Assembly (NCBI GenBank): GCA_022511485.1
Contig: JAFLUJ010000325.1
Coordinates: forward strand, 1 to 6,635
Length of the DNA: 6,635 nt
Reading direction: 5' to 3'
Source: Oscillospiraceae bacterium
Lineage (GTDB): Bacteria; Bacillota; Clostridia; Oscillospirales; Ruminococcaceae
Shown: positions 5,934 through 6,635 of the stretch, one piece after another
How the letters are laid out: the number at the start of each line of letters is the position of its first letter
How positions within the stretch are numbered: the first letter of the stretch is position 1
Notes under the pieces: model-generated
What the model saw: only the letters and a program-made list of their open reading frames with translations
What the model was told of the DNA's origin: nothing
Databases searched by the model: none
Made by a program: the position numbers and the translations under genes

Positions 5934-6013
5934 TTTCCCAGCGGCTATGCCGCTCACCGCTTTGCGGTGCGTTTTAAATATATGGACAAAGTCCATATAT
6001 TTAAAACGGGAAA
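5934..6013 (+). other. Cloverleaf-like fold 2: short outer stem enclosing three abutting perfect hairpins
   Basis: Outer stem TTTCC (5934-5938) pairs with GGAAA (6009-6013). Inside are hairpin 4 at 5940-5954 (AGCGGC/GCCGCT, loop TAT), hairpin 5 at 5955-5969 (CACCGC/GCGGTG, loop TTT) and hairpin 6 at 5970-6008 (18 bp stem, loop AAA). The three hairpins abut with no spacer, repeating the plan of fold 1, from which it is separated by seven bases. The outer stem is short and could be chance, but the three hairpins are perfect. The last hairpin has no T tract, so this is not a standard terminator. It ends 50 bp before the preferred start of the lipoprotein gene and would lie in its leader. Confidence 0.65.
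5970..6008. repeat. 18 bp perfect inverted repeat with AAA loop (hairpin 6)
   Basis: The arms are CGTTTTAAATATATGGAC (5970-5987) and its exact reverse complement (5991-6008), the longest perfect palindrome in the window. It is AT-rich with GGAC at the tip. At this length it could extrude as a cruciform in DNA or form a very stable RNA hairpin. Confidence 0.9.
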
Positions 6014-6063
6014 TAGTATAAGAAAAAATGCTGAAAATTTTGACTAAGAGGTTGATACGTGTT

Positions 6064-6480
6064 ATGGAAAGGATCACCGGGATATTTTTATCGGTACTGG
6101 TTACCGTTTTATTTTTTGGGGGATGTGCAGGAAATATCCCTCCGGAGGAAACAGAAATAAGAGCTCAGCTTGCAGGCGAGTGGGTAAACTGGCTCGGAGG
6201 GGAGGACAACGAAAGTATTGTGTATATTCTGAACGAAACAGAAATAATTTCACAGCATTTCAGCAGCGGTATCCTGACAGAGCAGCATGAGGGCACATAC
6301 TCCATAACAGACATTGAATATGACCGGGGAAGCTGGCGTGGAACGGTCATAGCGGAGCTTGGGGAGGAAGTCTGCCGCATACCATTCCGCACAGACCGTG
6401 ATGGGAAAAATCTTGCCTTGGGAGTGTCCGATAATATAAATTCTCCCGGGTATGCTAAACGCAGCAGAGATAAATCATAA
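6064..6480 (+). CDS. Small putative lipoprotein, function unknown
   Basis: A 138-residue protein that I cannot assign to a family. It starts MERITG, followed by a hydrophobic core (IFLSVLVTVLFF) and FGGC with C21 as the candidate lipidated cysteine, so it is probably exported and membrane-anchored. The -3 residue is Phe rather than the usual Leu, so the lipobox is slightly off. The mature part (AGNIPPEETEIRAQLAGEWVNW...) alternates short polar and hydrophobic stretches, with LxGEW near its start. This resembles small beta-barrel, lipocalin-like lipoproteins, but only loosely. An in-frame ATG at 6028 would add 12 basic residues but lacks a good ribosome site; AAGAGG at 6046-6051 is 12 bp before 6064. 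The gene lies between two hairpin arrays and behind the consensus promoter at 5802-5830. Confidence 0.6.
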   Translation: MERITGIFLSVLVTVLFFGGCAGNIPPEETEIRAQLAGEWVNWLGGEDNESIVYILNETEIISQHFSSGILTEQHEGTYSITDIEYDRGSWRGTVIAELGEEVCRIPFRTDRDGKNLALGVSDNINSPGYAKRSRDKS

Positions 6481-6500
6481 TTTAGCGGCGCAGAGCTTTT

Positions 6501-6523
6501 CGATTTTCGCTTTGCGAAAATCG
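6501..6523. repeat. Perfect hairpin after the lipoprotein gene (10 bp stem, TTT loop)
   Basis: CGATTTTCGC (6501-6510) pairs with GCGAAAATCG (6514-6523) around TTT. It lies 20 bp past the lipoprotein stop. It is followed by TCTGGC rather than a T run, so it is not a canonical terminator. Its tip CGCTTTGCG is identical to the tip of hairpin 5 upstream of the gene. Confidence 0.85.
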
Positions 6524-6533
6524 TCTGGCTGGT

Positions 6534-6553
6534 CCAGCGCAGCCCCGCGCTGG
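6534..6553. repeat. GC-rich hairpin (7 bp stem)
   Basis: CCAGCGC (6534-6540) pairs with GCGCTGG (6547-6553) around AGCCCC. A competing CTGG/CCAG pairing exists just upstream. It is part of the right-end palindrome series. Confidence 0.75.
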
Positions 6554-6560
6554 CGAGGGT

Positions 6561-6601
6561 CAAGGGGCGAGCAGCCCCTTGTCGCGCTCCGCAGAGCGCG
6601 A
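6561..6601. repeat. Two abutting GC-rich hairpins (8 bp stems)
   Basis: CAAGGGGC (6561-6568) pairs with GCCCCTTG (6574-6581). TCGCGCTC (6582-6589) pairs with GAGCGCGA (6594-6601) around CGCA. The second begins at the base after the first ends, the same zero-spacer layout as the array before the lipoprotein gene. Confidence 0.8.
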
Positions 6602-6612
6602 AATCCTTTCCC

Positions 6613-6626
6613 GCGCCCGCAGGCGC
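6613..6626. repeat. Short GC-rich hairpin near the right edge (5 bp stem, CGCA loop)
   Basis: GCGCC (6613-6617) pairs with GGCGC (6622-6626) around CGCA, the same loop as the preceding hairpin. The series may continue past the window. No open frame of note lies in 6481-6635. Confidence 0.55.
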
Positions 6627-6635
6627 ATCGTTTGG

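Noticed and set aside
5831..6008. CRISPR array
   Set aside because: The hairpins differ in sequence and length and there are no regular spacers or direct repeats; no cas gene is visible.
5970..6008. Rho-independent terminator or attenuator at hairpin 6
   Set aside because: The stem is long but AT-rich and is followed by GGAAATAG, with no T tract on either strand.
5982..6047. A 21-codon open frame starting at an ATG inside hairpin 6 and ending at the AAGAGG before 6064
   Set aside because: It has no ribosome binding site and starts within a perfect 18 bp stem. A leader peptide cannot be excluded, but nothing supports it beyond the open frame.
6165..6563. A 132-codon minus-strand open frame overlapping the lipoprotein gene
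   Set aside because: It runs through the right-hand hairpins, lacks a ribosome site and has low-complexity serine/proline composition typical of an antisense shadow.

Overview
The window reads as chromosomal DNA of an anaerobic Firmicute of the Clostridia, most like a Ruminococcus-type gut or rumen bacterium. This is inferred from the moderate GC content, GGAGG/AAAGGA ribosome binding sites, near-consensus sigma-A promoters, and the mix of proteins (PutP-type symporter, Rrf2 regulator with four clustered cysteines, Gram-positive-style GalE). No rRNA or taxonomic marker is present, so the genus is a guess.

Left half (1-3396, minus strand). In transcription order: an Rrf2-family regulator, a Na+/proline symporter (putP), UTP-glucose-1-phosphate uridylyltransferase (galU), and the first 105 codons of a FecE/BtuD-like ABC transporter ATPase that runs off the left edge. 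The galU stop and the ABC start are 4 bp apart and no terminator is visible between putP and galU, so putP-galU-ABC may be one transcript.

Middle (3397-5667). A divergent promoter region holds two strong sigma-A promoters, one for the Rrf2 gene (minus) and one for galE (plus). galE makes UDP-galactose from the UDP-glucose that GalU supplies. It converges on an Fe/Mn superoxide dismutase gene, and both end at one shared hairpin terminator. A small Cro/C1-type regulator lies upstream of the SOD gene on the same strand.

Right part (5668-6635). A consensus promoter (TTGACA, 17 bp, TATAAT) fires rightward into about 180 bp made almost wholly of perfect inverted repeats. Six hairpins, mostly with three-base loops, fall into two groups of three. 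In each group the hairpins abut with no base between them and are enclosed by an outer stem, giving two tandem cloverleaf-like folds. A gene for a small unrecognised lipoprotein follows, and after it another run of perfect hairpins reaches the right edge. This palindrome-dense region is the most unusual part of the window. It could be a structured leader or small RNA, a palindromic mobile element, or both; sequence alone does not decide.

For putP, the SOD gene and the XRE gene, the ribosome binding site supports a start a few codons inside the longest open frame, and the shorter start is given.
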